Positions 46,542 through 58,870 of a stretch of DNA of 64,000 nt are shown here, piece by piece. The stretch spans positions 744,001-808,000 of the forward strand of contig JBAJFG010000035.1 in the NCBI GenBank assembly GCA_037903475.1, read 5' to 3'. Each line of letters starts with the position of its first letter. The stretch's first letter is position 1. A program made the translations under genes and the position numbers. A model generated the notes under the pieces. It made no database searches. It worked only from the letters and a program-made list of their open reading frames with translations, and was not told where the DNA came from. This stretch comes from Ancylostoma caninum. Taxonomy: Eukaryota; Nematoda; Chromadorea; Rhabditida; Ancylostomatidae.

Positions 46542-47492
46542 TCAGCTAGGCGGCATAGGAAAGACTGAAAAAAATTTAATTGTTATTTGGAAATTGATGC
46601 GAAATACATATGTACATACATATAGGTCCAATCCTGGAGGTTTTCAGTTGTTTATGAAATGTCACTCATAATTTTGTCAGCGAGGAACTGTTTTATTAGG
46701 AACACCCAATTAAGGATCTGAGAGCGAGCATAAAGACTCTCTGAACAATATGGAGCCAATTCTTTCCTTTATGTTCACATTCTCCGTTTTCTCCAGAATT
46801 CTCCGTCTCCGCAAGTATGAATTACTTTGGCTCTGAAAGTATTCCTGTGGAGATACGTATATCCCTTTTGTGAACCAACTAGTTTGGAGTTCTGGAAGAA
46901 AATATGTATGTAGGATCAGCCTGGAACTGATACTGAAAACTCCACGCGATGGTTGAAATTGAATTTTTGCTTTATTTCTTTAGTTGTTTCGTCGCGCAGG
47001 TTGTCATGAATCCTTTATTTGGTTGTCTTTCGGCAACAAGTAATAATAGTTAACAAATGATCTAAACAGTATGTCCCAGTTTTGCAACCCGAAAACTTGG
47101 AATATATTGAATTTTTGCAATTTTCTCACAACATTCTGGAAGCAAGTAAGCAAGCTGATGGTACTGTACGCGCTCAATCTTTCTTATGTCTTGACTGTAG
47201 AATGTCGAGTTAGCTGAAATACTTTTGAGGAAAATGACAAGCGTCATTTCTATGTGTACTTTCTCTTATGAATAATTTAAAGAAAAAGACATATCACCTG
47301 GATCCTTTTTTCTTCTCTTTCTAAATCCTCCATGGTAAACACCTCCATCCCATAGGGAATCTTGCACACCTGGTCACTAATATTGGCATGCAAAGTCATG
47401 ACTCATGTCTGATGCTTTGTGAGTTGGTTGAGGGTGTTGAGGCTTATTTGTGCTGGCCATAGCTGTCAGTTCTTATTGTTCCCACGCTCACA

Positions 47493-47681
47493 ATGGCCAC
47501 ATTTGAATCGCATCAGACAAGCAGGCAGCTGTTGACCGGAGAGGTGAATTCAAACGACGGATTCCTTAAATGTCTGGGATTTCTCCAATCCCCATCCTTT
47601 AAATCATCTCCTCGACAGATGGCAGCAAGAACTCGTTTGCTCTCGACAACTCATTCCGTATGCCCGTCAAACGACGGCTAA
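47493..47681 (+). CDS. Small open reading frame or first exon, unidentified
   Basis: 62 codons starting MATFESHQTSRQLLTGE; a possible donor, GAGAG|GTGAAT, follows codon 17. It is GC-richer than its surroundings. TCAAACGACGG occurs twice in or near the frame. No domain recognised. Confidence 0.18.
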   Translation: MATFESHQTSRQLLTGEVNSNDGFLKCLGFLQSPSFKSSPRQMAARTRLLSTTHSVCPSNDG

Positions 47682-48610
47682 CATGGCTCTTGCTCCCTCA
47701 AATGACATGTTTACCAACAAAATACTCCTCATCGTCTGCTGAATTGCTTACCAACACGAGATCATTCACATACTTCTCTCATTGTATGTGTGCGTTTGTT
47801 GTGCTACGTATGCTGTGTGGTGTATGCTATTCGATATGCGTGTGTTTGAGGGTGTTTTCCGACTTCGGGCCTCAGATCAAATGTCCTACGGCTCTACGGC
47901 GGGTTTTTTTCCGGCATCTTCTCACTTCGTACCCGGTGGTCCAGCACTTTTGATCTTTAATCTTAGGTCATTACGTATGCGCACCGAAAGTGTAGAGCCG
48001 GAGATCGTTTGTTCTCTCTCATCTCGCTCACCGATACGCGAGAACTGGTCCCCACCAGCATCAGTGCTTAGATGCTTTTTCGCAGCTCTCATGTAACACC
48101 ATGTATTCTTGCACAGTTTTGGCTTGAAAAAGGTTGGATCTAATTTGCAGGGATGTTTCTGACTAAATCCAGGTATTCTAACCCCTAAAATCTCGCAGAT
48201 TATTTCGTGGAGGAGTAGCTATAAAAGCTTTTTTTTTTGAAGTTCAAGATTCTCACTTAACCATGGACGGATCGTCATTCAGTAACATCATCGTGCAATA
48301 GTGAAAAAAAAACTGAACAAATCCCCCATCACTGCTGTTAGGAGCTGGATCCATTAATACTGTTTTGATTTTCTTAGGGAAACACCCAACCCATCCTGCT
48401 GTGATGAAATTGGCGCTATCGTGACAGAGGTGAAGAGGGTGACGGCTCGGAAATAGGAAAAGAATGAAAGCGAAGAGGAAATTTTAGAGTCTTCCCGAAG
48501 TCTGCTTTTTTAATTCTATTCCGATTCAATTTTTCTTGAACCCTTGACGTAATTTAATTCTTAATTTTTCCCACCTTTACGAAGTTTATCATAAGTTTAA
48601 CATAATGTTT

Positions 48611-48841
48611 TTAATTTCTAATCAGAGTGTGATCGCAAGCCCTGTGAATGCTCAGATTTTCCCTCATGAAAAGCTGTGATGACCAAAATGAGCTCATCTG
48701 AATTACAACAGCATCCTCCACACGTTCCTCTGGCCTGACTTCCCACATATCTCGGCCACGGAGAGAAGGAATTCGCGAAAAATAAGAGGGAATTACCGTG
48801 TCCTTTCCCCAAAGTCTTCTTCCCAGGCAGGAGTTTTCTGC
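48611..48841 (-). CDS. Candidate 3'-terminal exon
   Basis: A 76-codon open frame ending in TAA, with the protein-like stretches RDMWEVRPEERVEDAVVIQ and SSFWSSQLFMRENLSIHRA. A second frame of similar length overlaps (48618-48845), starting RKLLPGKKTLGKGHGN, so the reading frame is ambiguous. An acceptor-like TCTTCTTCAG lies at the right edge. It may follow the exon at 49477-49578 on the same strand. Confidence 0.22.
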   Translation of the reverse strand, partial: AENSCLGRRLWGKDTVIPSYFSRIPSLRGRDMWEVRPEERVEDAVVIQMSSFWSSQLFMRENLSIHRACDHTLIRN

Positions 48842-49476
48842 TCACTGAAGAAGATTACCATTAAGTCACTCTTTTGCTTTCCCCATCAACATTTCCAAAT
48901 GTTTCAGCCAAATCTTGCGTGGGAATATCTCTAAGTTCGAGACGAATAACACTTCCTTACATACAAGCCCACTGTTTTTCGAATTTGTGTAGGCGTACAG
49001 AGGCAATGTGCTTCCGTGTATTGAGATTCGCCCTGGAATTCTCTCAGATTTCTAATCCTTCGGAGATACATATCCGCGAGGTGCCAGTGGCATGTCTAGC
49101 TACTTGTAGTGCGTCACTCTTGTTAATTTTGGCAATTTGTTTGAATTTTTTTTGTTCTACTTGTTTCATTTAATACGTTTCGATGAACGTACTGCACCGA
49201 AACCTAATAAAAGACAAACGTAACTTGAGCTGTAGAGTGTAATAGGAATAATGAATTATGCTACAGGTGTACGAGAAATGCTCCTCACCAGTCACCTCGG
49301 GTGGTCTTTGTTAGATTTACCTTCGCTGGTGGTTTTGTGACAGCTCTGAATATATGTAAGTTTACAGTAGTAAGTTTACAGTACCTCTGACAGTAACCAG
49401 TGCTGATAAACTCGGTCGTGTGAAATTTTGCTTCTACCCATGTAATCCACGTGGATATCGGGAGAAATATACTCAC

Positions 49477-49578
49477 GATGTCAAAGCATCCTCGTGAAAC
49501 AGCTCTTTTCCTCTCATACAGAGAACACTTCCCGCGTCCACAGAAAAATTTAGCTTCCTCCATTGGCAAGAGTTGCGC
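49477..49578 (-). CDS. Candidate internal exon
   Basis: 102 bp, exactly 34 codons, phase 0 on both sides, between AAAAGTTCAG and GACATC|GTGAGT. The peptide contains MEEAKFFCGRGKCSLYERKR and AVSRGCFDI, with three cysteines that could bind metal or form disulfides. A candidate partner downstream on the minus strand is the frame at 48611-48841, but the phases do not join directly. Family unknown. Confidence 0.3.
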
Positions 49579-49867
49579 CTGAACTTTTCCAGGTTTTTTC
49601 GACGAAATCTCAGGGTTCGATCCAGCATATCCTCGAAAATATGATAATTCACTCAGCGATCGGCACTTGCCATGCCTATTTAAATCAGTTGCCGCTTATG
49701 CTTGACGTCCTTCATCAAAACCATAAATCAACTCGAGATTTTTGACCATAGACTAATTGTTACTTGTCTATAAATAGTCACATACTGGTTTAGCTTGGCC
49801 GCTACTCAACTAAGACAGGGTGCTTCGAACCCGTTATAGAACCAAGCGATCCACCTAGCGCAACAGA

Positions 49868-49916
49868 AGATGTGTTTTATAGCCAACAACTAGATGTTTT
49901 GTAGCCAACAACTAGT
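49868..49916 (+). repeat. 22-24 bp tandem duplication
   Basis: Two units ending TAGCCAACAACTAG with a near-identical GATGTTTT(G) start. Confidence 0.7.
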
Positions 49917-49919
49917 TGA

Positions 49920-51482
49920 AATTCTGCCCACCTAAATAGAATTTAATTTCTTCAAATCATCTGACGTCAACGGTCATGCTTGTTTTGAAGGAGTGGACTC
50001 TTTGGCGTCAGACACCAAATGGTTCAAGAGGGAGCCAGAGGAATTTGGTTCCGGGTCTCGCAAAAATGCGTAGTTAGCCGGATTTAAAAGCAGATGACGA
50101 TAGTTTTCCCATCCGATTTGCGACTCATGATGTCTAGGGCTCCCTTCTACGCGTCACGTTCTATTTCAGGATTTTCCTGGTGTAGATATAGGCCAGCCCT
50201 GGTCTTTCTTATCCACTAACCACATTGCTTGCCTTACAACTTTATATTAATACATTCAACGATCCAGCATTTTGCACTCGTCCTACATAAGCTAGTAAGC
50301 AGTAGAACTATTGGAACGTTAGGAAGAAGTGCTGGACAACAGTCACATACTTTGTGAACAGGTGATCATTACTCATCCATTAATTTGAGTAGAATTCAAT
50401 CAACTTATTTATTAACTCACTGATGATTGCTTACATATTTTCACTGCCCACGTAGTCTCGTGGTTTATTTTTCTCATTCTCACATAGTTTGACAGATATT
50501 TCGATACTGATCACCATTGTCACACTTATCCCTATACGTTATTAAATTGAAATCCACGGAAATCTACGAGAACATTGAAGCGCAAGAATAAGTCGAAATG
50601 TGCAGCCGGTTAGGTAATAAGCGTCCACTCGTCATCATTGTAAGTTATCTATGGTTTCTCCTTGAAATTCGTTAGCCATTCATGAATTTTTCCAAGGACT
50701 GCAATGGTTTTTCTCTTCAGATTAACTTTGATTAACAACAGTTTCATGGACCACTAATTTGAATTACTACATAAAAGTTTGAATATTCCCGCCAATTGGT
50801 CTATGGATCCAAAAATATTAAAAGCTGCAGAAGGAAGGAAATGACTCAGGAATTCATGCTATGCACTGCATGGGAACTGAAACTAATAAGCGCATGTGAA
50901 TTTGCTGGATTAATAAGAAAACGTGGAAATAATGATGAAGCTGTTCATTTTTCCAAGAGGTTCTGACGAGCGGTCAGCGGAACTTCCGTCTGTCATGAGA
51001 AAATTGCCCAGATGAACTTTGTATCCTTCTTTTTAAGGCAAATGTATTCGTGAGCTTCTAGGCTTTTATGTATATGGGCACAGATATCGTTAAATTGACG
51101 CTTATATCTGCCTGTGGATCGAACTTTATTAAAACATCATTAGTTCCGAAATTTTCAATGGTTTCCAAACCAGTTTTCTTTCCCTACCTCCCCTTCTTCT
51201 TTTCGGATTTCGAAGATCTTAAATGTCTGAACTTGGTGAGTTCCGCTCTCCCTCATCCTATTCGGTTTCTTTTTATGCTAACCCCTTTTTCTTAACAAAA
51301 GTAGTCGGTCGAATTCCCTTACCGGTCAAGCAAATCCAGGATGTTCTCAGTTTGCCTTGAGTGTATTTACAAGTTGCCTGGCAGTTGCCTGGTAACTTAG
51401 AATCTTGGTTTACAACTTAAATAAAATCTTTACCTCTAAAAGGTTAAACTCTATCTCAGTTTTGACTTTCCTGCGCCTGTAA
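49920..51482. other. Non-coding stretch
   Basis: AT-rich; nothing recognised apart from a short hydrophobic frame at 51068-51295 without splice context. Confidence 0.5.
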
Positions 51483-51580
51483 CCATCATTGAGATTAGCC
51501 AAGGTAAATGTGTTGACGCCTGTGTTAAAGATGGGTAAGATGTGAGACTTTTACTCTGGATAATACCAGTTATGCATGGT
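51483..51580. mobile_element. Foldback element copy, diverged
   Basis: Contains ATCATTGAGATTAGCCAAGG and TGTTGACGCCTGTGTTAAAG, aligning with the copies at 42.9 and 57.1 kb. The right arm (ACTCTGGATAATACCAGT) is more diverged. Confidence 0.6.
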
Positions 51581-51658
51581 GGGTCTGAATATGGTATGAA
51601 TATCTGCAAATCTTTTGGAGATTTCAACTTTTGAACTCTATCGAAGCTGCAGACTGGG

Positions 51659-51698
51659 CTCGCTACTGTAGGACGTACCTCGCTACTGTAGGACGTAC
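51659..51698 (+). repeat. Exact 20-bp tandem duplication
   Basis: CTCGCTACTGTAGGACGTAC occurs twice without a spacer. It lies just right of the diverged foldback copy at 51.5 kb. Confidence 0.85.
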
Positions 51699-52330
51699 AT
51701 CATCCAGTTTTGTGTTCTTTTCCTTTTAATTTATGTTCTCCATCCTATAATCTGAGATGAAGCTAGTTTCTTTTGTCGTTTCTGGCTACTGCGTTCTTGA
51801 CGTCACAGAATTTTACTTCTATTCTGAGCTGTGATTTTTTTTTATTATTATCCTTTTTCAAAGGTGTTATTTATCATTTCATATTATAAGCTCCCTATTT
51901 GCCGCCTCGACACGAGATCCCCATTACAGTAGATTTTTGTTATTTCACTTCATTGTTTTCCATCTTCCCGGAATTCATTAATTCATTGTTTCCCCATCAG
52001 AATACATTAACCTTCGGAGCTTTTAGGCTAGGAGTAAGTCATAGCAAGGGAAAAAACTTAAAATTTGATGATCATCTAAGTTAATAATGTTTTCATGCTT
52101 AATCTTGTTATTTGTATCAAATCCAGGCATAGCCTGTATCCAGACAAGTGCATAATTTCAACTCGGATGATATTCGCATTTGTCATGGCGTGGATTTGGT
52201 TAGTTCACCTGGCTTCCGTGAAGAATTCCTTTGTCTGCTCTATTTGTAGGTGCTCTCCTGTTCATTGTGTTCAGCATGACCAGCTTGCCCTGTTTAGAAC
52301 GTATTTTCCTGTCAAATTCTCTTTCTTCAC

Positions 52331-52360
52331 TTTTTATTTGTTTATTCATTTATTTATGAA
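52331..52360 (-). mobile_element. Retroposon tail
   Basis: On the minus strand: CATAAATAAATGAATAAACA and AAATAAAAAG. No element body is recognised. Confidence 0.4.
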
Positions 52361-55300
52361 TGCAAGATGTTCCAGCGCTTACAAAGCAAACAGGATGAAA
52401 AGTTATAGAAATATTGTGAAAAAAAGCCAGTAAGGCAAAAAAGCCAGTCCTTTTTTCAAGAAAACCTCATCCAATATATTTTCATAACTTGAGACGACCG
52501 TGTTTGGCCTTGGGTTTCAGCATGTTCTGTGGCTGCATAAGTGAAAGAATGAGAAATTTATGCTTTGTTTTCACTAACAATAGTTTCTTTGTCCATTGTA
52601 TAATTCGCTTTACCGCAGTATTTTGCAAGAGTAAAGCCGGCAGGGGGTTACGAGAGCAATGTTTGTTTTTGAAATTGTGCTAAGCGAATTGCTGTAATGA
52701 AATGAAACGCAGTACAGTTTTTTTTTTGAAAATTTCTTCAGAAATGATGTGTATACACTTTGTGTTGTGCTGATGAGGTATCACTAGCGCTAAAGTCCTA
52801 AGTGTCTGGAGATGGATGAACAGAAAAGTTAAGGTTATTTCAAGAAATTGCAAATTATTCCTTGTACAGCAGCCAGCACAAGCCTAGTCTTGTCCACATG
52901 TTTCAAGAGGACAGCTAACGTCAGTCCATGAATAGTGATTCATTCTAGCGTTAAGAATAAGCACCTCTGGTGCATCAGTGACTAGAAACTTCCTCATTTC
53001 GGCTGCGTTCCTGACGAACACCTGTTCTTACTAGTAATAACATTAATTGGCTTCGATATAGTGCTAACAAAGATGGATCCCTAGCTTCCTAGCGCTCAAG
53101 GAATTCCCGGATCGCAAGTATTATTTCTTCCCATTCTGAGTCTGCAGCAAGAGATCAGAACCTGTAAAAAGACCTTGCAGGTTCTTTCCATAGTTCAGGA
53201 ATGATTTTTGTTGCTTCAATTTACTTTACATCGAGGAAGTATTCCGGAAACTTGTTTTTCTAAGGCATGATATATCTCGCGGTATTTTGTGAAAAGAATC
53301 CAAAAACTTTTCCAGAATTTGTAGGAAAAGCACACTCATGCATTCGAATGTTACAAAAGATGGTATATTTCTATTTGAATTCGTGATCCTTTGAAAATTG
53401 TACTGTAGCGCATGCAGGGTTTTTATGCACTCTTACGTTATCAGTTTTTGCTTTTCCTCTACACATTCCTTTGCTGCAAAATTTTTAGGTTTTTGCACCT
53501 CACTTAAATGTGAAATGTGCAAGAAAATATCTACTTACTGCATAATTTGCAAGCGATTAGGAAAAGGAAGCTATTCCCTCAGATTTTCTTGTGGATGCAT
53601 CAAAAAACGAATAAACAAATGAAGGAAATGCAGGAATCGGATATTGTACTATTATTTTTACGGATACGATTATACGTTTTTTTTTCAAATGATTGCATTG
53701 GGAATGCTGTCACAGTTGCTAGTTCCGTGGTTTTCCCGAATGCATCCATCTTTATCGTTGTACAGTTTTGCATATTATGGAGAAGTTTAGAATAACTATC
53801 GATCTCTTAAAGATATTTCCTCAACTGTAATAATCAATATAGTTACATAACTTCAATAAGGAAGAGGTGAGTGCAAGATTTTTGAACGAGAAATTTGAGA
53901 CGACTGTTGACTTCTAATATTTTACTAAGTAGCCTTCAGTACTCTTCCAAAACACTTACTAGGATGAAATTTCATCCTGAATGCACAGTGAAAGATCCTT
54001 TCATGTTGTATTTCACGTCATCATCCCTGGTGACTTGGCTTCTAACTGACGTCGCTTGCTCATCATTCTTGAATGTGCCCTATCTAAAAAGTACTTCTAT
54101 TCCTGAAACGATCTCCATTAGTTTGCTTCCGCCTTGCTGATACGTTCACTTTCCCTGCAAGGCATTGTTGAAATTCACCGTGCACTTTTTCGAAACAATT
54201 TCCTCGTTTTGTTGTAAACGCTTCAATGGATTTCTATGAATTCGATGATGACACATGCGCTAACAAGAAAGGTGTGATGAAGTTCATTTGAACTTTTTCA
54301 GATTCCCGTGTGTAAGAGGGTCTTCCTCCGTCACTAGTAGCTTTTACATCTATGTACGTAATTTGCAGCGGACTTTCGTATTTTATTTATTAGCTCTTTT
54401 ATTTATGCATACCGAGTTATGGATTATTCACTCAGTGATTCTGCCACCTACAACACTTATCTCATAGGCAGCGAACGTCACAGGGCCGTCGATCAGAGTT
54501 ACTTCCAGAGAAAGCTTGCTTATAGAGTGGCTAAACATTGCATCATCTTATATTTGGTAAATATTCCCAATATTAATTCAAAATTGGTTTTGTAACTACT
54601 TTACCTGTGCAATTCCAGCCATCTGAGTCCCCGTTGGGCGAAAATCGTGCGGTTTTACTATGATAATTTATCGGTGACATACAAATGACTGGCAATATTT
54701 TATTTTATTTACACGTCACAAGAACGCGCTGGTCATAAGAATTGATTATTATAATCAAATGTGGACGAGAAAAAACGAAAGAAAACTGGCTTTGAACAAT
54801 AAACTGCAACATCTGCACTAATGCTCAGTGACGGATGTTTAAGGTAAACAGTAAAGTTTTCCAACGCGAATAGGAAGAAATCTTCAGAGGAAAATACAAC
54901 TGAATCAATAAAAAGTATATTAAATGAAAATATAACAAGTATTAGAGTTTCGATAACTCGTAAACGATCTGGTTAGAATCTCCTACCCACTCACCCCTCA
55001 CTGCTTATCATGGTTTGCAACTGCATCTGAGATCCATGGGTACTGAATTTATATCCAGTGGGTATAACGTTCCAGAAGCATTGTCTAAGCGTCACATCAA
55101 CTGTTGTTTTCTTTTTTTTGCCATCACCAGACAATCGCAAAGGTAAATACTATAATTCCTTATGTGACGTGCGAGATGTTGACGTTTACAGGAAGCGAAA
55201 TGGTAAATGAACTGGTAAATAAACCAATTTTCGCAGAGGTCTCATTGTTTTGCGTAGATATTTATGCCAATGCGACATTTGAGAATGTTTGGAAGAGTGT

Positions 55301-55662
55301 GGTTGTCTCTATAGCTTTATTTTGATATCATTGCACCTCTTGAAGCTTCTTGAATAAGCAGTAAAGGAATAAACATATTAAGCAAATATGTGGACTCCTT
55401 TAGAAAGTGCGTAAGAATAAAAAGTTCGAGATATAATTTAGAAAAAATAACCAGCGAACTTATGGAATTTATAGGCCAAACAAAAAGTGCATTAATAATA
55501 AGGAAATACGGCGATTTTCTGAGAGCTATACATCTCAGGATATTCAAGAATTTTTCACCAAAAATAACCTCTAGATAGGCACCGACATCTATCGGCTAAA
55601 ATTTGCGGCAGAATCGCTATTATCTGCGTTCATATGTGTCTATTCTTTTAGGTCGTTAAACC

Positions 55663-55700
55663 TTTTATTTAAATATTTACTTGTTTATTCAAACGCGCCA
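55663..55700 (-). mobile_element. Retroposon tail
   Basis: On the minus strand: GGCGCGTTTGAATAAACAAG, then TAAATATTTAAATAAA. Confidence 0.4.
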
Positions 55701-57134
55701 CTAGAATACTCTAAGATGTGAATTAGAAATAATTGATGAAATACATAGAACAGGAAAATGAAGACATAAACAGGCGATGCTGAAGGGAATTGGTCTCTTG
55801 AAAGATATGAACTTGTCAGAACTGAACAACATGAAAACATGGGTTACGGATAACTCAGTGATAACATCTTTCATGATTTTCCGCCTTCTTTATCTGATCT
55901 TCGACCATATGCTTATAATAATTGGAGAGCCCTCTCCTTTGCCTACCAGAAGATTCTCTTTTTTTTCTCTAGAACAACTTCACCACGTGCACCTAAATTT
56001 TACGCATTCGAAGCACGAAAACCAGCTGACAAAATCTTCTATATATTAGAGAGAAGACCGCTCGAGGTTGGCTCAAGCTGCTCCCTCGTTTGTCCAGAGA
56101 AAAAACCCGTCGAGCAGGGCGCTACTGCAAGGGGCGGAACTTACCTGCAGTGGAAAAGCTACCTCAGTCATTTCCCATCTACAAAGGATGACCGAGTATC
56201 ACTCGTGCACCATTACTTTGACGCTAAAACTTTACAGTGAATGATTGTGAGTTTTGATTTCAAGAACAATTTGCACCCCCTTTGTTTTTATGGATCCTTT
56301 TCCCATCGACCACTGACAGCTCATCTTCTATGAGACATCATAGATTGGAAACGAGAAATCGAAGTAACCTGTTTGATAACTGGCTGTTATCTAAGGGGAA
56401 CTTACAGGAATCGAGATTTTTGCAGATGCTGGGGAATAAAGAACGCTAAAAGTGCAGTTCTATGGAGATTCCGAGAGTAGAGTAATGCGTTAATGGAGCG
56501 ACGACAAACATTTAAGCTGCTACTATAAATACAGTAGGCTGACGTCGACAGCATTAACCTATTTTTACCTTGGCACTTTTTTATTATTTATGTGGGAATT
56601 ATGCTCTCGAGGTAATTTGCCTTTGTTGCAGGCACATTATATTCGCTTCTGTTTTGTATTTCTTTTAATAACAGTGAAATTGGACAGTTATGAAGTTACC
56701 TTTGAAAAGAGTAATCTCATCATAGAATTCTATTTTATAGCTTTCCTCGCTGACTAGAGGATGTTTCCACCTTCTGTTAGGTTTGCGCAGAATTATCCGG
56801 CGTTTCTTCTACTTATCTGAAACGTTCAGCATATTCAAATTTTTCCAGTGGTATTGTACATAAGGCAGAGCCCACATGGAGTTCATCCGTTAGATCTCAA
56901 CAAGTTACCTGATTTTTTTTCGAGCTCCGGGAAATGGTACTTTGAAAAGCGGAAGAATCTTGTGCTTGTTTTCGGATAGGTAAACAGTACTCTGCCTCTA
57001 TAATTGCAAGAAGAAATTGCTTGACAACATCCGATATCCTGATCTGCTATCCAGAACTGAGGTTGATTGATGCTTCGCCCAAACGTCGAGAAATCGCGCA
57101 GTGACTGCTTTGCGGTCCATCTTCTTCCAGGGGC

Positions 57135-57246
57135 GGGATGCATGGTTGAGATTACCCAGGGTAAGCTCGTCGATACCTGTGTTAACGATGGGTAGATTTG
57201 GGTGCGTTGACATGTTCGATCTGGGTAGTCCTACTCATGGATGCCC
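57135..57246. mobile_element. Foldback element copy
   Basis: Same structure as 42855-42964: GGGATGCATGGTTGAGATTA at the left, the centre TGTGTTAACGATGGGTAGAT, and the complementary arm ending CATGGATGCCC. It is followed by AGGTGATGGGG, as in the 42.9-kb copy, but here no tRNA-like part follows. Confidence 0.7.
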
Positions 57247-58685
57247 TTCCAGGTGATGGGGTACAGTAGAACTAATGTGACAATCTTCACACTTTTTTCC
57301 ACAAAATAAATAACAAGTGATATTTTTTCTAAAGAGGAACCTAGAGAAGCTGTCAATTTCCATGGAAAAAGGGAACATTGAAGAACCGGAGCTTCGATGC
57401 CGGATAATCAGCTACCAACCTAATACATGTATTACATGCTTTTCATTGATGGAACACTGACTAAAACAGAAATGCATCGAAGCTCATTTCAAGGCTTCAC
57501 AAGGTGGAAATGCCTTCACGACACTTGAATGTTGGCTAGGAAGCTGCAGAAATTCGGAAGCCAAGAGAGGGAGACAAGTTTGTGTAAATGAAAAGGCGAG
57601 AGAATACATAGATAAGCTTGCTGCTGACAAGAAAATGACAGCTGAATTTACATTTATTTTTATAGGGGTATCCCTCAGCTAGTGGAAGGGAACAGTGGAA
57701 CAGCCAATGCGGTTTTTGCTAATGTTGTAACTGGATTATCCAGACATCTATGAAACAGTTTACGTGACGATTAGAAGGTTAGAAGTGCGAGCAACATAGG
57801 ATTAGATTTTTACTCATTGATCGGCGCTATATGCTCACGCTTTTTTCGTTCATTCACTTTACTGTGATTGAGCTTGTAGTTATCCCAGATTAAGTGCTAG
57901 GTTATTTTTAAGTTGCGCTTTTGATTTTCTCACCGTTTCGCGGAGGAAACGAGGTCGAAGTCCGTATTTGATCAGAAATTACTTCAAAAAGGTTCCAGCG
58001 TATACATTAATATGGCAACTGAATCCCTGAATTCGACAATATGGAACGAACTAATACCTATTTGGAAAACAAAAAGAGCACGTAAATAAAATAATCAATA
58101 ACAGTTAAAAATTTGTAAATTGGTTTTGATATATTTCTGCTCTTAATTTCACATGTAAACACAGGAAGAAGTGTTTGAAAACAAACGATTATCAAAAATT
58201 TAATCTAAACAGTTCTTTCTGAAGTAGCTGGCCACCCAACCAGTAGTTTTTCAATGCTACGCTGGTAGGAATTTACCCAATTCTGATTCCAGCAACGTAA
58301 CGAGGCAGTCCTACTCATCCTCGGTGCTTGTAATCCGGGAATCTCCTTGACTTTCCTTAATTGTCTACTAGAGTATGTTACTGTTTATGAGAGTACGGTA
58401 AGCCAGAAAGCACATGCAAAATACTTGCAGCTTTTTAATAGATCCCAAGAAGAAGTGCATTCTGAGTACTTTTGCTCTTTGTGTAATTGTGGGATTATCT
58501 CTTTACTTAATATACACTTTACCTAAGTGCCTTTGTCTCCTTCTACATAGATATGTATTTACAATATACGTTTCGCACTTATTTTTTTCTCGGTGCCATC
58601 CATTTTCAGTCTGATGTATAGGAAATTCGCTTTGTCTAGCACCTTATTTTTTATGAAGTTATTATGATTCCTACTTTCAAACTGT
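57247..58685. other. Non-coding stretch left of the LINE
   Basis: AT-rich; no frame with support. The region 57340-57620 has some codon-like texture but is closed in all frames within about 30 codons. Confidence 0.45.
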
Positions 58686-58708
58686 TATTATTTTATTTAT
58701 TTATTTAA
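58686..58708 (-). repeat. LINE 3' tail
   Basis: TTAAATAAATAAATAAAATA on the minus strand directly after the CR1-like 3' UTR. It shows what the tails elsewhere in the window derive from. Confidence 0.75.
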
Positions 58709-58870
58709 GAGGGCGTAAACAACAACGCGTTCACGCAACAGACATTCTCATAATAAATCAAAAACAATCCCAGCAACTAACACTTTGACAAACTCAATTT
58801 AACAATGCTAACAATAAGCATAGGTTTAAAAAAACTCTCAGAATTTGATTGAAAAAAAATAATACTCGAG
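58709..58870 (-). other. LINE 3' UTR
   Basis: About 160 bp between the ORF2 stop and the tail, with no open frame. It ends in GTTTACGCCCTCTTAAATAA on the minus strand. The pattern of a short unique 3' sequence followed by TAAA repeats recurs at several other places in the window. Confidence 0.7.

Larger units (their letters stand above)
51700..57134. other. Mostly non-coding stretch
   Basis: Carries the tails at 52331 and 55663. The small frames at 52095, 53398, 53517 and 55777 have no acceptable splice context or known motif. Confidence 0.45.

Noticed and set aside
49608..49625. GGGTTCGATCC as a tRNA B box
   Set aside because: No A box or cloverleaf in the preceding 60 bases.
56883..57213. 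Minus-strand frames of 71-86 codons
   Set aside because: They run into the foldback copy at 57135-57246 and have no motif.
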